Below are positions 44,591 to 53,923 of a DNA stretch of 64,000 nucleotides, in pieces; the stretch's first letter is position 1; the number at the start of each line of letters is the position of its first letter. The translations under genes and the position numbers were made by a program. The notes beneath the pieces were generated by a model. That model did not search any database, had not been told where the DNA came from, and saw nothing but the letters and a program-made list of their open reading frames with translations. The stretch comes from Oscillatoriaceae cyanobacterium Prado104. Lineage in GTDB: Bacteria; Cyanobacteriota; Cyanobacteriia; Cyanobacteriales; Microcoleaceae. The stretch is taken from NCBI GenBank assembly GCA_025454405.1, contig JALOON010000013.1, positions 24,529 to 88,528 of the forward strand. Direction: 5' to 3'.

Positions 44591-45676
44591 TTACAATCCT
44601 AAATTGATGTAATCCAAACCCAATAACTCCTCTATTTTATGGATCGTAACATCGCGCAGCGCTTCTTTAACCCCCGCGACTCTGCCAGCCCGCAAAGAAA
44701 ACAAAATTCCCGAATAAGGGAAATGTTTGATAGCCAAAGCAAAATTTTTTTGTACCTCAATATGTTTGTACTGCTGGTAAACTTCCTCTATTTCCCCAAC
44801 CAAACATTGATATCTGTCCTTAACCTTTTGGTACAAATCAACCCACTCGGGAAAATAAGCTAAAAATTCTTCTCCTTCATTAGTCAAAACAATCTCTATC
44901 ATCCGGCGCGTCGAAAACCCTTCGCGGAGGTGGGAAATCGCGACATATTGCGGCGACTTCACTTTAACTCTATTGAAATTAGCATCGCAAATAATATACC
45001 CTTCCGAATCCATCGGATCTAAATGCTGAGATGCTTCGATAACTTCTTTCCAGCTAGTTAAAGGGTAGGATGCTACCAATTCCCAACCGTATTTATTCGC
45101 CCAAAAACTCGGAGCGCTTTCTAACAGAGTTTGAGTATTGCGCACCCCGTGCAACACGATTTGGTTGTTTGCTTGCCGGACAACTATTCTATTGTAAGGG
45201 GTCATCAACTCAAATATAAAACACTCGTCGGTAGCTGAGGGCAATTGATATCCCAATTCTTGCCAAACTTTCCAAAACAGTTCGGCAAAACTAAATCCAA
45301 AACCGTTAACTTCGCCCGCTGCATCGGGAGTGCCGCTAGTTTGCACCCTCCACAATCCTTGGTAAAAATACAGTACAGTTAGAGAACCATCTAATTTTTC
45401 GTAAACTTTGGCATGACTCCAATCAATTGCAGCGGCGTGCCCTTCCCCGTAATTAAAAAATTTGTCGTAGGGGTAAGAAACTATTTGCCAATTTTGAGAC
45501 TCATCTACAATAATGCCCCGGCACTGCTGAACAATTTTTTCGCCCAGCGGAGATTCTATCTGCGAGTATTTCAGACAGACTAACTCGGGATATTGGCGGT
45601 GGCGGGTAACTTTGATCTGATAAGTTGCGCTCAAAGTTTCCAATCCATGCTGGCGTAAATACTCTTGCAGTTCCAC
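44591..45676 (-). CDS. RNA ligase, T4 Rnl1-like
   Basis: A 361-residue ATP-dependent RNA ligase. Motif I is YEKLDGSLTV with nucleotidyl-accepting Lys94. The upstream CRGIIVD and FFNYGEG segments, the ECFIFELMTPYNRIVV block (motif IIIa/IV region) and VKVKSPQYVAI (motif V lysines) match the T4 Rnl1 family. The C-terminal 120 residues are helical, as in Rnl1's tRNA-anticodon-specificity domain. With the Pnkp-like gene just downstream it forms a complete heal-and-seal pathway. Start ATG 45676 gives MELQEYLRQHG; complete. Confidence 0.88.
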   Translation of the reverse strand: MELQEYLRQHGLETLSATYQIKVTRHRQYPELVCLKYSQIESPLGEKIVQQCRGIIVDESQNWQIVSYPYDKFFNYGEGHAAAIDWSHAKVYEKLDGSLTVLYFYQGLWRVQTSGTPDAAGEVNGFGFSFAELFWKVWQELGYQLPSATDECFIFELMTPYNRIVVRQANNQIVLHGVRNTQTLLESAPSFWANKYGWELVASYPLTSWKEVIEASQHLDPMDSEGYIICDANFNRVKVKSPQYVAISHLREGFSTRRMIEIVLTNEGEEFLAYFPEWVDLYQKVKDRYQCLVGEIEEVYQQYKHIEVQKNFALAIKHFPYSGILFSLRAGRVAGVKEALRDVTIHKIEELLGLDYINLGL

Positions 45677-45732
45677 GATCGACTCCTAAATTTGTCGCCC
45701 GATTCAATTTTAGATTATAGTGCCTATCTGGC

Positions 45733-45839
45733 GCTATAGCGATCGTAAATCATTTGTGAATTTCTTACTACCGGACCTTGAGTTCGGGGAGGGTTGGGGT
45801 GGGGTAAAAACTTGACGACTCATTTACGATCGTTATAGC
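45733..45839. repeat. MITE-like element (copy 3; best preserved ends)
   Basis: Terminal inverted repeats GCTATAGCGATCGTAAATCA and TCATTTACGATCGTTATAGC, with an internal GGGGAGGGTTGGGGTGGGGT stretch shared with 34571-34675. Non-coding, upstream of the RNA ligase gene. Confidence 0.85.
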
Positions 45840-45959
45840 TGTCAATAAAATTTAACTCAATTTCTTTCCTGAATGCCTGCTAGCTGTTTTGTAGTTGGGT
45901 GTATCGCGAGATGCTGTCAAGCTAACAACTTAACTTTTGCAATATTGAGGAAAAACACC

Positions 45960-46520
45960 GTGACGAACAAATTCTTACTTTTGGCTACTTCTACCTGCGT
46001 ATTGACTGCATTAGTACCTGCAACGCAAGTTTTTGGAAACAGCGAAATGTCGCTGCTGGTGTCGGAAACCCAACAAATTTATCGCACCAATATGGTTGTT
46101 CCGGTAAGTGAAATTTTGCGCAAGTTAAAAGGCAAAACGCAAGTCCCAATTTTTATTCCCAGCAGCATTCCCGTTTCCCAAAAACTTTACTATCAAACTC
46201 AAGCAAAAGCGGACAGCTACACTATTTTTCTGGAATTTACACCGGATTGTCGGGGTGCGGGGGCTTGCACTCTGGGAGAAATTCGAGCGCAAAAAGGCGG
46301 TGAGTTTTCCATAAAAATAGAAGGAGTAACTAAGACTTTAAAAAACGTACAACTTGCTGGCGGCATCAAAGGAGTATTTCACAATGGTTGCGGGGCTTAT
46401 TGCACGGCAAATCTCGAGTGGAAAAATCGGGGTTTTATGTATACTGTAGCAATTAGAAACGGCAGCGAAGCCGATTTAATTAAGATTGCAAATTCTGCAA
46501 TTCAAGCTGGGGCTAGATAA
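45960..46520 (+). CDS. Small exported cysteine-containing protein A
   Basis: GTG start at 45960 with GAGG at 45947-45950 gives a clear signal peptide (KFLLLATSTCVLTALVPATQ, cleavage near Ala/Gly 24-27); an upstream in-frame start at 45873 would bury it. The mature part (about 160 residues) has a LRKLKGKTQVPIFIPSSIPV strand and conserved cysteines: CRGAGACTLGEI and HNGCGAYCTANLEW, likely two disulfides. It ends KIANSAIQAGAR. A paralogue is encoded at 47176-48174 with the same C-terminal pattern. Not recognised as a named family. Confidence 0.78.
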   Translation: MTNKFLLLATSTCVLTALVPATQVFGNSEMSLLVSETQQIYRTNMVVPVSEILRKLKGKTQVPIFIPSSIPVSQKLYYQTQAKADSYTIFLEFTPDCRGAGACTLGEIRAQKGGEFSIKIEGVTKTLKNVQLAGGIKGVFHNGCGAYCTANLEWKNRGFMYTVAIRNGSEADLIKIANSAIQAGAR

Positions 46521-46890
46521 TAACTCTGGTAAACAGCGCGGAAAATTTATAAAATATGGCATAAAATCTGCGATCGAGTCGGGGTTTACACAATGCGAGC
46601 GCAACTCGATCGAGAATTTGTCACAGACATCAGTGGGCGTTTGCGTGTTGTCGGGCGCGCGCCTTCACAATACTTTATATTTGTTCGTAAAATTTATTAA
46701 TTAGGGGCTTTTGGTGGTTTCTCTGAAAAAATATTAGAAATTATTCTCAATTATTTGACGATTTTTGTGCTTTTGGGGGCTTGACTAAAAAAGGGAGTTT
46801 TGATATCTTAAAATTATTTTGTAGGATTGAGGCATGGTTTAACTTAAAAAGCTTTCCTGACAAGGAGAAAGCCAGAGCACTCCTCAAACA
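46521..46890. other. Non-coding stretch between the two paralogues
   Basis: Low-information AT-rich DNA with HIP1-like sites; no gene supported apart from the transposase remnant that follows. Open frames here change register and have no consistent features. Confidence 0.5.
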
Positions 46891-47001
46891 AGATTGGCAT
46901 CAAAATATATTATCCCAATTTTCCAACCACCTTCGAGTTCTGAACCCAATCCGATCGAGCGCTTATGGCAACACATCAAGCGCGAATTATCAAAAATTTA
47001 A
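46891..47001 (+). pseudogene. IS630-type transposase C-terminal remnant
   Basis: One frame reads IIPIFQPPSSSEPNPIERLW then QHIKRELSKI and stop. This is the C-terminal catalytic segment of IS630/Tc1-like DDE transposases (P-P-Y-S-P-x-L-N-P-I-E), whose final Glu is the third active-site acid. The rest of the transposase was not found upstream, so it is a decayed insertion sequence. It lies exactly between the two exported paralogues. Confidence 0.65.
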
Positions 47002-47175
47002 GTGCAACTTCATAGAGAATTGGTATTAGTACAAGTTTCAGTAGAAAGTGATGTTCAAGGACATCAGAAATCGAGCCAGTAAACCCGCCCCTATCCAGCT
47101 TTAGATTGCAATTTACCTCTTTGAGCATCTAAGTTACTATGTTTTCTTAGTTGAGATACTTAGAGGGGAGTCGAA

Positions 47176-48174
47176 ATGAGCAAAAAATTGCTATTTGGGG
47201 CTGTTTTTGCTGGTGTCTTTACCGCTTGGACGATCGCGCTTTTATCAAACTCAGTCCTAGCAAAAACGCAAATCTCGATCGCGGAAATTCACTGGTTGGA
47301 TTATACCGCTAAAGATCGCTGGCAATCCATAGAATTAATCGTACCGGAGCGAGACACCCTCAAAAGGGCCGACCGACAGAAGTTGCGTTTGTACGAACTG
47401 CACCTCGCGAAAGTGTTTGAGATTTCTCATTTTTTATGCCAGCGCGATCGCGCTGCTGCCGGATATAATTGGTCTTATCAAGCGGTCAATGGCAATATAG
47501 AAATCGGACGTTACAAAATTAGCTGCCGTCTCGCCCGCGAAACCGCCGCAACTTACGGATTGGGCAAACCAGAAACAACTGCAATCCGCCGCAACTTTAA
47601 ACTACCAAATGGCCGCGATGCCGTTGCAGTTGAAAAATATGCGATTCCTACTCTTAACATCACTAAAAATAGATTCTTGCAGTGGAGAGACTTTGCCAAA
47701 CAATTAACCCCGATCGAAAATTCAGGCACGCAACCAGCTAACACTTCTTTTCCAGCGAATAACATATTCAAGCAAATCAAAGGTAAAACGCGAGTGCCGG
47801 TTTTTCTGCCCAGCAGGCTGTCTTTATCGGGAAACGAGCAGCTTGATTTTGACGTGCAAGCAGGTTCCCACGGTTACATTGTCAGAATGTATTTAGGCAA
47901 GGGATGCCGCACGCGAGACTGTTATTTTGGGTCGATCGAAGCTAAAAGAGATGAAGCGTTTTCGCCTCCTTCGCGATTGCCGCGGGATACTTACAGAAGT
48001 ATTGAATTAGAGGGGGGAATGAGGGCGATTTATTTCAGTAAATGCGGTGTTTATTGCAATAGGTTTGTTGAGTGGCAAAGGTTGGGGGTATTGTACCGAG
48101 TGACGCTCAAAAATGGCAGCCAGCAGGAAGTCGTACAAATAGCAAATTCCGCAATTCGAGCGGGACAAAGGTAA
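47176..48174 (+). CDS. Exported cysteine-containing protein B (paralogue of A, longer)
   Basis: A 332-residue protein with an N-terminal signal peptide (LLFGAVFAGVFTAWTIALLS). The N-terminal 180 residues are unique (YTAKDRWQSIELIVPERDTL) and may be a separate domain. The C-terminal 135 residues match protein A: IFKQIKGKTRVPVFLPSRLS, CRTRDCYFGSIEAKR, FSKCGVYCNRFVEWQ and QIANSAIRAGQR. RBS AGAGGGGAG at 47161-47169. Secreted or periplasmic; function unknown. Confidence 0.78.
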   Translation: MSKKLLFGAVFAGVFTAWTIALLSNSVLAKTQISIAEIHWLDYTAKDRWQSIELIVPERDTLKRADRQKLRLYELHLAKVFEISHFLCQRDRAAAGYNWSYQAVNGNIEIGRYKISCRLARETAATYGLGKPETTAIRRNFKLPNGRDAVAVEKYAIPTLNITKNRFLQWRDFAKQLTPIENSGTQPANTSFPANNIFKQIKGKTRVPVFLPSRLSLSGNEQLDFDVQAGSHGYIVRMYLGKGCRTRDCYFGSIEAKRDEAFSPPSRLPRDTYRSIELEGGMRAIYFSKCGVYCNRFVEWQRLGVLYRVTLKNGSQQEVVQIANSAIRAGQR

Positions 48175-48826
48175 CGCGCTTTAATTTTTTTATTTGAGGT
48201 TTATTTTGATTCTCCAAATTAATCGAATAATAGCCAGATCGGTCACACTGCGATCGCATCTGTTGTAACTTTCTTTTGTAGCATCATTGTCTGCAAGGGG
48301 TATAACTGTGCTGTCCCAAGAAAAAACGGGATAGCATGGGAATTTCCTTCGCTTTTATATTAATGTCTTTGTTACGCAAATTTCACCAGCACTGCTTGCA
48401 CCGCGCACCCGAAAATTATACAATCGATCTTGAAAGATCGGGGTACTTTAGTTTGTCTGGCAATGTGCCATGCCCAAAAGGGCGATCTTAGGTAGATAAC
48501 TTTACAAAAACAACCTTGACTTCGCGACGCCTAAACTGTATGTATGCAGAGTGGAGCGATCGACTATAGGAAGCTACTCTTGAAGCCAATACCTAACTAG
48601 ACTTCTTCACGAATAATTGTTGAACGGGCATCCCGATCGTTCAATACTGCCTTTTTTTGAGAAAGTCTATTCGCTGTGGAATCGAGCGGTAAATTACACG
48701 AACAGAAAATTTGTTGAGAGAAACCTTGACAAAACTGATGCGTAAATTTCAATTGGATAACTTGCTGACTAGCCGAATCCCGATCGTTTAAGACGGATCG
48801 ATAAACCTTAAAGATCGATAGATCTT
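48175..48826. other. 650-bp leader of the sensor kinase operon
   Basis: No gene supported. A CGATCTTGAAAGATCG inverted repeat lies at 48424-48439. A terminator-like hairpin with TTGAACG (48620-48626) and CGTTCAA (48638-48644) arms is followed by a seven-T run at 48652-48658, and could attenuate transcription into the kinase gene. Long leaders of this kind often carry regulatory RNA, but no known class was recognised. Confidence 0.4.
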
Positions 48827-51580
48827 ATGACTAATAACACTAACTTGGAGCGAGCTAAAAACACCAGACAAATCTCTTTAAAATGGCTGTTGATTTTGCC
48901 GTTTGTTTTACAAATAGTGGGAATTGTCAGCATTATTAGCTATCTTTCCTTTAAAAACGGTCAAACAGCCGTTAATGAAATTTTAACCCAGTTGAAAGAT
49001 GAAATTGTTTTGCGGATCGATGACAATATAGATCGCGATCTAAAAACTGGTAGAGAAATCAATCAAACAAATTTGAGCTTAATCAAATTAAAAACCTTCA
49101 ACTTACAAAAATTATTTGATTGGGAAACTTACTTATGGCAAATGATTGTTCAACAGGGAGCTAATACCAATGTTAGTTCTTTTGCTGTGTCAAATCCTCA
49201 AGGACAATATATGGCAGCTCAGAGAATTAGCGATGGCTCTATTATTATTAACATTACCAATCCATTAGTTAATCGCGATTTTGAATCTTATAGTACCAAG
49301 GAAAATGGTCAAAGCGATCGGCTAATTAAAGTCACTAAAAATGTTGATATTCGCCATCGTCCTTGGTATAAAGAAACTGTAGCAAGAGGCAGGCAAACTT
49401 GGAGCAAGCCTTATTTTGCTTTGGTAGAGCCTGACCTATTAATTAGTTATACTATTCCTATTTATGAAAAGAACAGTCAAAAATTAGAAGGAACTGTCAT
49501 GACCACTCTGAGTTTAGAAAACTTAGGAAGATTTTTGAAGAGTCTTAAGATTGGTAAAAGTGGAGAAGTATTTATTGTTGATAATTCGGGAAATTTAATT
49601 GCAACTTCCACACAAGAAGCTCTGTTTCGCCTTGAATCAAATAAAAAAAAGTTGATGCAAATGGCAGACAGCAATAATTACGTTACTCGAACTATCGGTC
49701 AATATTTATTTAAAAGTAGGGATAGTGTAAGCAACAATAAAAATGCAGAAAATTTACAACTTTCCATAAAACAACAAAAATATTTTTTGAGACTTCAACC
49801 CTATAAAAATGAAGATGGAATAGATTGGCTGATTGTCATTGCCATTCCTGAAGCTGATTTTATGGATAAAATTAATGCGAACAACCAACAAACATTTTTA
49901 TTTTCAGTTTTAGCTTTAATTGTCGCTATTGGAATTGGTATTGTTACGGTCAATTATGTAATTAAACCGCTTCTAGAATTAAATCGGGCTTCAAAAGAAA
50001 TTGCTCGAGGCAACTGGAATCAAACTATAAAATTCAATTCGATTGATGAAGTAGGAGAATTAGCAAACTCTTTTAATTTAATGGCAAAACAATTACAAGA
50101 ATCTTTTGAAACTTTGGAACAAAGAGTTGAGGAGAGAACGGGAGAGTTAGTCATTGCTAAAGAAAAAGCTGAAGTAGCAAATCAAGCTAAAAGCACCTTT
50201 ATTGCTAACATGAGCCATGAATTACGATCGCCCCTGAATGCCATTCTCGGCTTTTCGCAATTAATGTTAAGAAGCCAGAATCTTCCTGCAGAACAATACG
50301 AGAATGCCGGCATTATCTATCGCAGCGGTGACTATCTGTTGACGCTAATTAATAATATTCTCGATTTATCAAAAATCGAAGCTAGCAAAGTTACCCTCAA
50401 CACTCAAACATTCGACTTGCATCGCTTGCTGAACGATCTAGAAGAACTGCTGCACTTGCAGGCAGCAAATGCCGGATTAAAATTGATATTTGACATCAGC
50501 GAACCCCTCCCTCGCAATATTTGCACCGATGAAATCAAACTCCGACAGGTTTTACTAAATTTACTGACGAATGCGATTAAATTCACGCCGAATGGCTCGA
50601 TATGTTTGAGTGCTTGGACAGGCAACGAAACAACAGAAGATGTTTTTTCCCTGCGTTTCCAGGTTCGCGATACAGGGGTAGGAATTGCACCTGGAGAATT
50701 GCCCAAATTATTTGATGCCTTTAGCCAAGCCCAAGCCGGAAAACAAATGCAGGAAGGAACGGGTTTAGGTTTGGCAATCAGCCGAAAATTTGTCCAACTA
50801 ATGGGAGGTGATATTTCCGTAGAAAGTGAATTAGGAAAAGGTACGACTTTCTCCTTTTCAATTCAGGTAAAATTAGGTCAAGAAACTAGCGATCGGGGGA
50901 TCGTAGAACCTACGAGAGTGCTGGGAATTGCGCCCGGTCAACCGACATACAAAATCCTCACAGTCGATGATAAATCTATTAACCGACAACTGTTAATTAA
51001 GTTGCTCAGCCCCTTGGGATTTGAAGTGAAAGAAGCCAGTAACGGACAAGAAGCGATCGCAATTTGGGAGGCATGGGAACCCCACTTGATTTGGATGGAT
51101 ATGAGGATGCCAGTTATGGACGGTTACGCAGCGACAAAATACATTAAATCTACTACTAAAGGTAATGCTACAGCGATCGTTGCATTAACAGCAAGCGTGT
51201 TGGAAGAAGAAAAGGCGATCGTACTTTCAGCAGGATGCGATGACTTCCTGCGCAAACCTTTTACTGAGTACCATATTTTTGACGCGCTAGCTAGGCATTT
51301 GGGAGTTAAATATATCTATGCAGAAACAATACCTCCTGTCGGGGATGATACCGACAAAATCCCTTTGACACCGGAAGATTTAACCTCAATGCCTCAAACA
51401 TGGATCGGTCAATTATACGAAGCTGCTCTCGAGGCAGATACCAGCCAAGTCTTGCAACTGATAGGAGAAATGCCCCAAACAGAAACTCGCTCGATCGAAA
51501 TCCTGAAAGAACTTGCCCGCGAATTTAATTTCGAGCAGATTGTCGATTTAGTTGCACCCCTAATAAACAATGAATCTTAA
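48827..51580 (+). CDS. Hybrid sensor histidine kinase (dCache-HAMP-HisKA-HATPase-REC)
   Basis: A 917-residue membrane sensor. TM1 at about 22-44, an extracytoplasmic dCache-type sensor (45-350; NPQGQYMAAQRISDGS, HRPWYKETVARGRQTWSKPY is the typical dCache core), TM2 near 358-380, HAMP (378-430), HisKA with phospho-acceptor His464 (ANMSHELRSPLNAILGF), HATPase (NAIKFTPNGS.., DTGVGI, GTGLGLAI) and a receiver with Asp758 (IWMDMRMPVMDG). A short C-terminal tail follows. The sensor type binds small molecules such as amino acids. Its end overlaps the next gene by 11 nt. Confidence 0.9.
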   Translation: MTNNTNLERAKNTRQISLKWLLILPFVLQIVGIVSIISYLSFKNGQTAVNEILTQLKDEIVLRIDDNIDRDLKTGREINQTNLSLIKLKTFNLQKLFDWETYLWQMIVQQGANTNVSSFAVSNPQGQYMAAQRISDGSIIINITNPLVNRDFESYSTKENGQSDRLIKVTKNVDIRHRPWYKETVARGRQTWSKPYFALVEPDLLISYTIPIYEKNSQKLEGTVMTTLSLENLGRFLKSLKIGKSGEVFIVDNSGNLIATSTQEALFRLESNKKKLMQMADSNNYVTRTIGQYLFKSRDSVSNNKNAENLQLSIKQQKYFLRLQPYKNEDGIDWLIVIAIPEADFMDKINANNQQTFLFSVLALIVAIGIGIVTVNYVIKPLLELNRASKEIARGNWNQTIKFNSIDEVGELANSFNLMAKQLQESFETLEQRVEERTGELVIAKEKAEVANQAKSTFIANMSHELRSPLNAILGFSQLMLRSQNLPAEQYENAGIIYRSGDYLLTLINNILDLSKIEASKVTLNTQTFDLHRLLNDLEELLHLQAANAGLKLIFDISEPLPRNICTDEIKLRQVLLNLLTNAIKFTPNGSICLSAWTGNETTEDVFSLRFQVRDTGVGIAPGELPKLFDAFSQAQAGKQMQEGTGLGLAISRKFVQLMGGDISVESELGKGTTFSFSIQVKLGQETSDRGIVEPTRVLGIAPGQPTYKILTVDDKSINRQLLIKLLSPLGFEVKEASNGQEAIAIWEAWEPHLIWMDMRMPVMDGYAATKYIKSTTKGNATAIVALTASVLEEEKAIVLSAGCDDFLRKPFTEYHIFDALARHLGVKYIYAETIPPVGDDTDKIPLTPEDLTSMPQTWIGQLYEAALEADTSQVLQLIGEMPQTETRSIEILKELAREFNFEQIVDLVAPLINNES

Positions 51581-53264
51581 TTCCGAATGCGAAACTAAAG
51601 GTAATATTCTAATTGTAGACGATCTGCTAGATAACTTACAATTACTCAGCGATGCGCTCCTCAAGCTAGGCTACACTGTGCGCAGCGTCACCAGCGGGCG
51701 GATGGCACTGAAAACAGTGAAGGTAAAGCGGCCGGATGTAATTCTGTTAGATATAAAAATGCCCGAAATGGATGGTTTTCAAGTCTGCAAAACTCTCAAA
51801 GCAGATCCGGATTTCCGCCAGATTCCAATTATTTTTATTAGTGCTTTAGATGATGTCTTCGATAAAGTAGCTGCCTTCGATTCAGGGGCGGTAGACTACA
51901 TCACTAAACCATTTCAAATCGAAGAAGTAGTGGCGCGTCTGGAAAATCAGTTAACCATCCAACGCCAGCAACAGCTTCTCGAACAAGAAAATTTGAAGCG
52001 CCGGGAAGCAGAAGAGGTACTCTATCAATCGAGAGCTTTACTCGCTAGTGTTTTGAATAGTTCCATTGATGGTATTGTAGCAATGCAAGCTGTTCGCGAT
52101 CCAGAAACCGGGGAGATTGAGGATTTTCGGTGTTTAGTCGTTAACCCCGCGATTGCTAGAGCTTTTCAACGCAGCCGCGAAGATATTATAGGTAAATTGG
52201 CACTCAAAAAATTTCTGAATCGTATCGATCGAGAATTATTCGATCGCTTTGTTAAGATTGTCGAGACGGGGCAACCCTTAGAACAGGAATTTCACTATGA
52301 ATTAGGCAATTCTTACTGGTTTCACTTCATAGCAGTCAAGCTAGGTGATGGTTTTTCCCTGACGATCCGCGATATCACCGCCCGCAAACAAGCCGAATTT
52401 GAATTGCAACGACAAGCTGAAAATTTAGAACTTACTCTCCGCAAACTCAAACGCACCCAAGCCCAACTCATCCAGAGTGAGAAAATGTCTTCAATTGGGA
52501 ATCTAGTTGCAGGAGTAGCCCATGAAATTAACAATCCGGTGAATTTTATTCACGCCAATCTGACTCCTGCTACTGAATATTTCCAAGATTTACTGTATTT
52601 GGTAAACCTCTACCAACAGCACTTTCCCGATCCGCCAACAGAAATTCAAGGAAAAATTGAGTCTATCAACCTAGATTTCTTGCAACAAGACTTGCTCAAA
52701 CTTCTAAATTCTATGCGGCGGGGAACCGATCGCATTCAGAGAATAGTTATGTCCTTGCGAAAGTTTGCCTGTCACGATGAAGCTGAATTCAAACGAACGG
52801 ACATCCATCAAGGTATCGACAGTACGCTGGTGGTCCTCCAAAATCGGCTGAGAGTCACAGCAGAACATCCAGAAATTACCGTCATTAAAGATTGCGGTCA
52901 ACTGCCCAAAATCAGTTGTTATCCCGGTTTGCTCAATCAGGTATTTATGCATCTTTTGAATAATGCTATTGATTCCATTCATACCCAATGCAGGGACGAT
53001 CGGGGACAAATAAAAATTAAAACTACAGTTTTGAAAGACAATAAAATAGCGATCGAAATATCGGATAATGGGTTGGGAGTTCCTGAGGAATTGCAATCGA
53101 AATTATTCGATCCATTTTTTACTACCAAAACCGTGGGCAAAGGTACGGGACTGGGACTGTTTATCAGTTACCAAATTATTGTAGAGCGACATGAGGGCAA
53201 TTTATATTATAACTCACAGTTCGGACAAGGAGCAGAATTTATCATTGAACTTCCAATTACCTAA
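51570..53264 (+). CDS. Response regulator-PAS-histidine kinase
   Basis: A 564-residue cytosolic protein. An N-terminal receiver has Asp61 (VILLDIKMPEMDGF) and the ITKPF lysine. A coiled coil (IQRQQQLLEQENLKRREAEE) leads to a PAS domain (about 150-275), then HisKA with His318 (AGVAHEINNPVNFIHANL) and an HATPase (NNAIDSIH, DNGLGVPEELQ, GTGLGLFISYQI). It overlaps the upstream kinase by 11 nt. The pair is likely a phosphorelay: kinase 1 could phosphorylate the receiver of this protein. No output DNA-binding domain is encoded nearby. Confidence 0.9.
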   Translation: MNLNSECETKGNILIVDDLLDNLQLLSDALLKLGYTVRSVTSGRMALKTVKVKRPDVILLDIKMPEMDGFQVCKTLKADPDFRQIPIIFISALDDVFDKVAAFDSGAVDYITKPFQIEEVVARLENQLTIQRQQQLLEQENLKRREAEEVLYQSRALLASVLNSSIDGIVAMQAVRDPETGEIEDFRCLVVNPAIARAFQRSREDIIGKLALKKFLNRIDRELFDRFVKIVETGQPLEQEFHYELGNSYWFHFIAVKLGDGFSLTIRDITARKQAEFELQRQAENLELTLRKLKRTQAQLIQSEKMSSIGNLVAGVAHEINNPVNFIHANLTPATEYFQDLLYLVNLYQQHFPDPPTEIQGKIESINLDFLQQDLLKLLNSMRRGTDRIQRIVMSLRKFACHDEAEFKRTDIHQGIDSTLVVLQNRLRVTAEHPEITVIKDCGQLPKISCYPGLLNQVFMHLLNNAIDSIHTQCRDDRGQIKIKTTVLKDNKIAIEISDNGLGVPEELQSKLFDPFFTTKTVGKGTGLGLFISYQIIVERHEGNLYYNSQFGQGAEFIIELPIT

Positions 53265-53295
53265 TAAATCTTGAGTAAGGACGATCGGCGCTTAG

Positions 53296-53325
53296 GTTTG
53301 TAGTAAGGACTTTAGTCCCGCTCGG
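53296..53325. repeat. Partial GTTTGTAG-type dispersed element
   Basis: GGTTTGTAGTAAGGACTTTA and GTCCCGC only; the right terminus is missing. Follows the second kinase gene. Confidence 0.65.
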
Positions 53326-53455
53326 CGAAGACTTTTATTTTGAGTAATTACAGCAGATTGCAGGTTGATGAGGTACATTCAATAGCCTGTAGGGACTTAG
53401 GCTCAGCCGTTTCCCTACCTGTGGTGAGGACTTCACATAACTGAAAAATGCTGTA

Positions 53456-53578
53456 ATACCAAATCAGGGTTTGATACCCCCTTTATTCCTGAAACCCTTG
53501 AAGGGCGGGTTTTGTTTATATAGTAGCGGTTTCAACCGCCCAGTAATAAAAGGGATGGCTAACCCCGATTTGGTATAA
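53456..53578. mobile_element. Intact copy of the outer palindromic element
   Basis: TACCAAATCAGGGTTTGATA at the left and CCCCGATTTGGTATA at the right are inverted termini. The inside has an AACCCTTGAAGGGCGGGTTTT hairpin and GCGGTTTCAACCGCCCAG. It is continuous where the 43094-43318 copy carries the inner insertion. Its right end overlaps the tail of the pseudogene at 53559. Confidence 0.85.
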
Positions 53579-53923
53579 TTCCTCTCTTCGGACGCTTTAC
53601 TCCGTCTTTCCGTTTAACTTGAAAGCCATACAAATAGATTTCTGGCATATTGATGCGTCCGTCAGCACGATTTTCTACAATCCCAAGTTGCAGTAAATAT
53701 TGCAAGATACCTTCAGGTTTGGTGACAGAATGTACTAGAATTAACGGCAAACGATCGTCAACTCCAGGGCTTGCTAACAGGTGAAAAAAACGCAAAAACT
53801 CTTTCTTCTTTGATAGTATCAATTAAGGGTCTGTAAGGATCTTTCTCTCCTGCTGGCAACCAGATATCATTACCGTAATAAACCCCAAGTTTTTGAGATA
53901 GCAGTCGATCGAACTCGTTACTT
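53559..53923 (-). pseudogene. Frameshifted hypothetical protein remnant
   Basis: Two minus-strand frames join into one protein-like sequence: LSQKLGVYYGNDIWLPAGEK, DPYRPLIDTIKEERVFAFF in the first and HLLASPGVDDRLPLILVHSV, TKPEGILQYLLQLGIVENRA, DGRINMPEIYLYGFQVKRKD in the second. The switch falls in a run of seven T at the FAFF codons, so one extra T broke the gene. No start codon is in frame at the upstream end, which hits a stop. The C-terminus (KRPKRGIIPNRG) runs into the dispersed element. Family not recognised. Confidence 0.6.

Noticed and set aside
46781..47029. 82-codon plus-strand frame
   Set aside because: The protein-like signal in this stretch is in a different frame (IS630 transposase tail, 46891-47001).
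48424..48500. Possible structured RNA or riboswitch in the kinase leader
   Set aside because: There are short inverted repeats, but no match to a riboswitch class I know; kept only as a region note.
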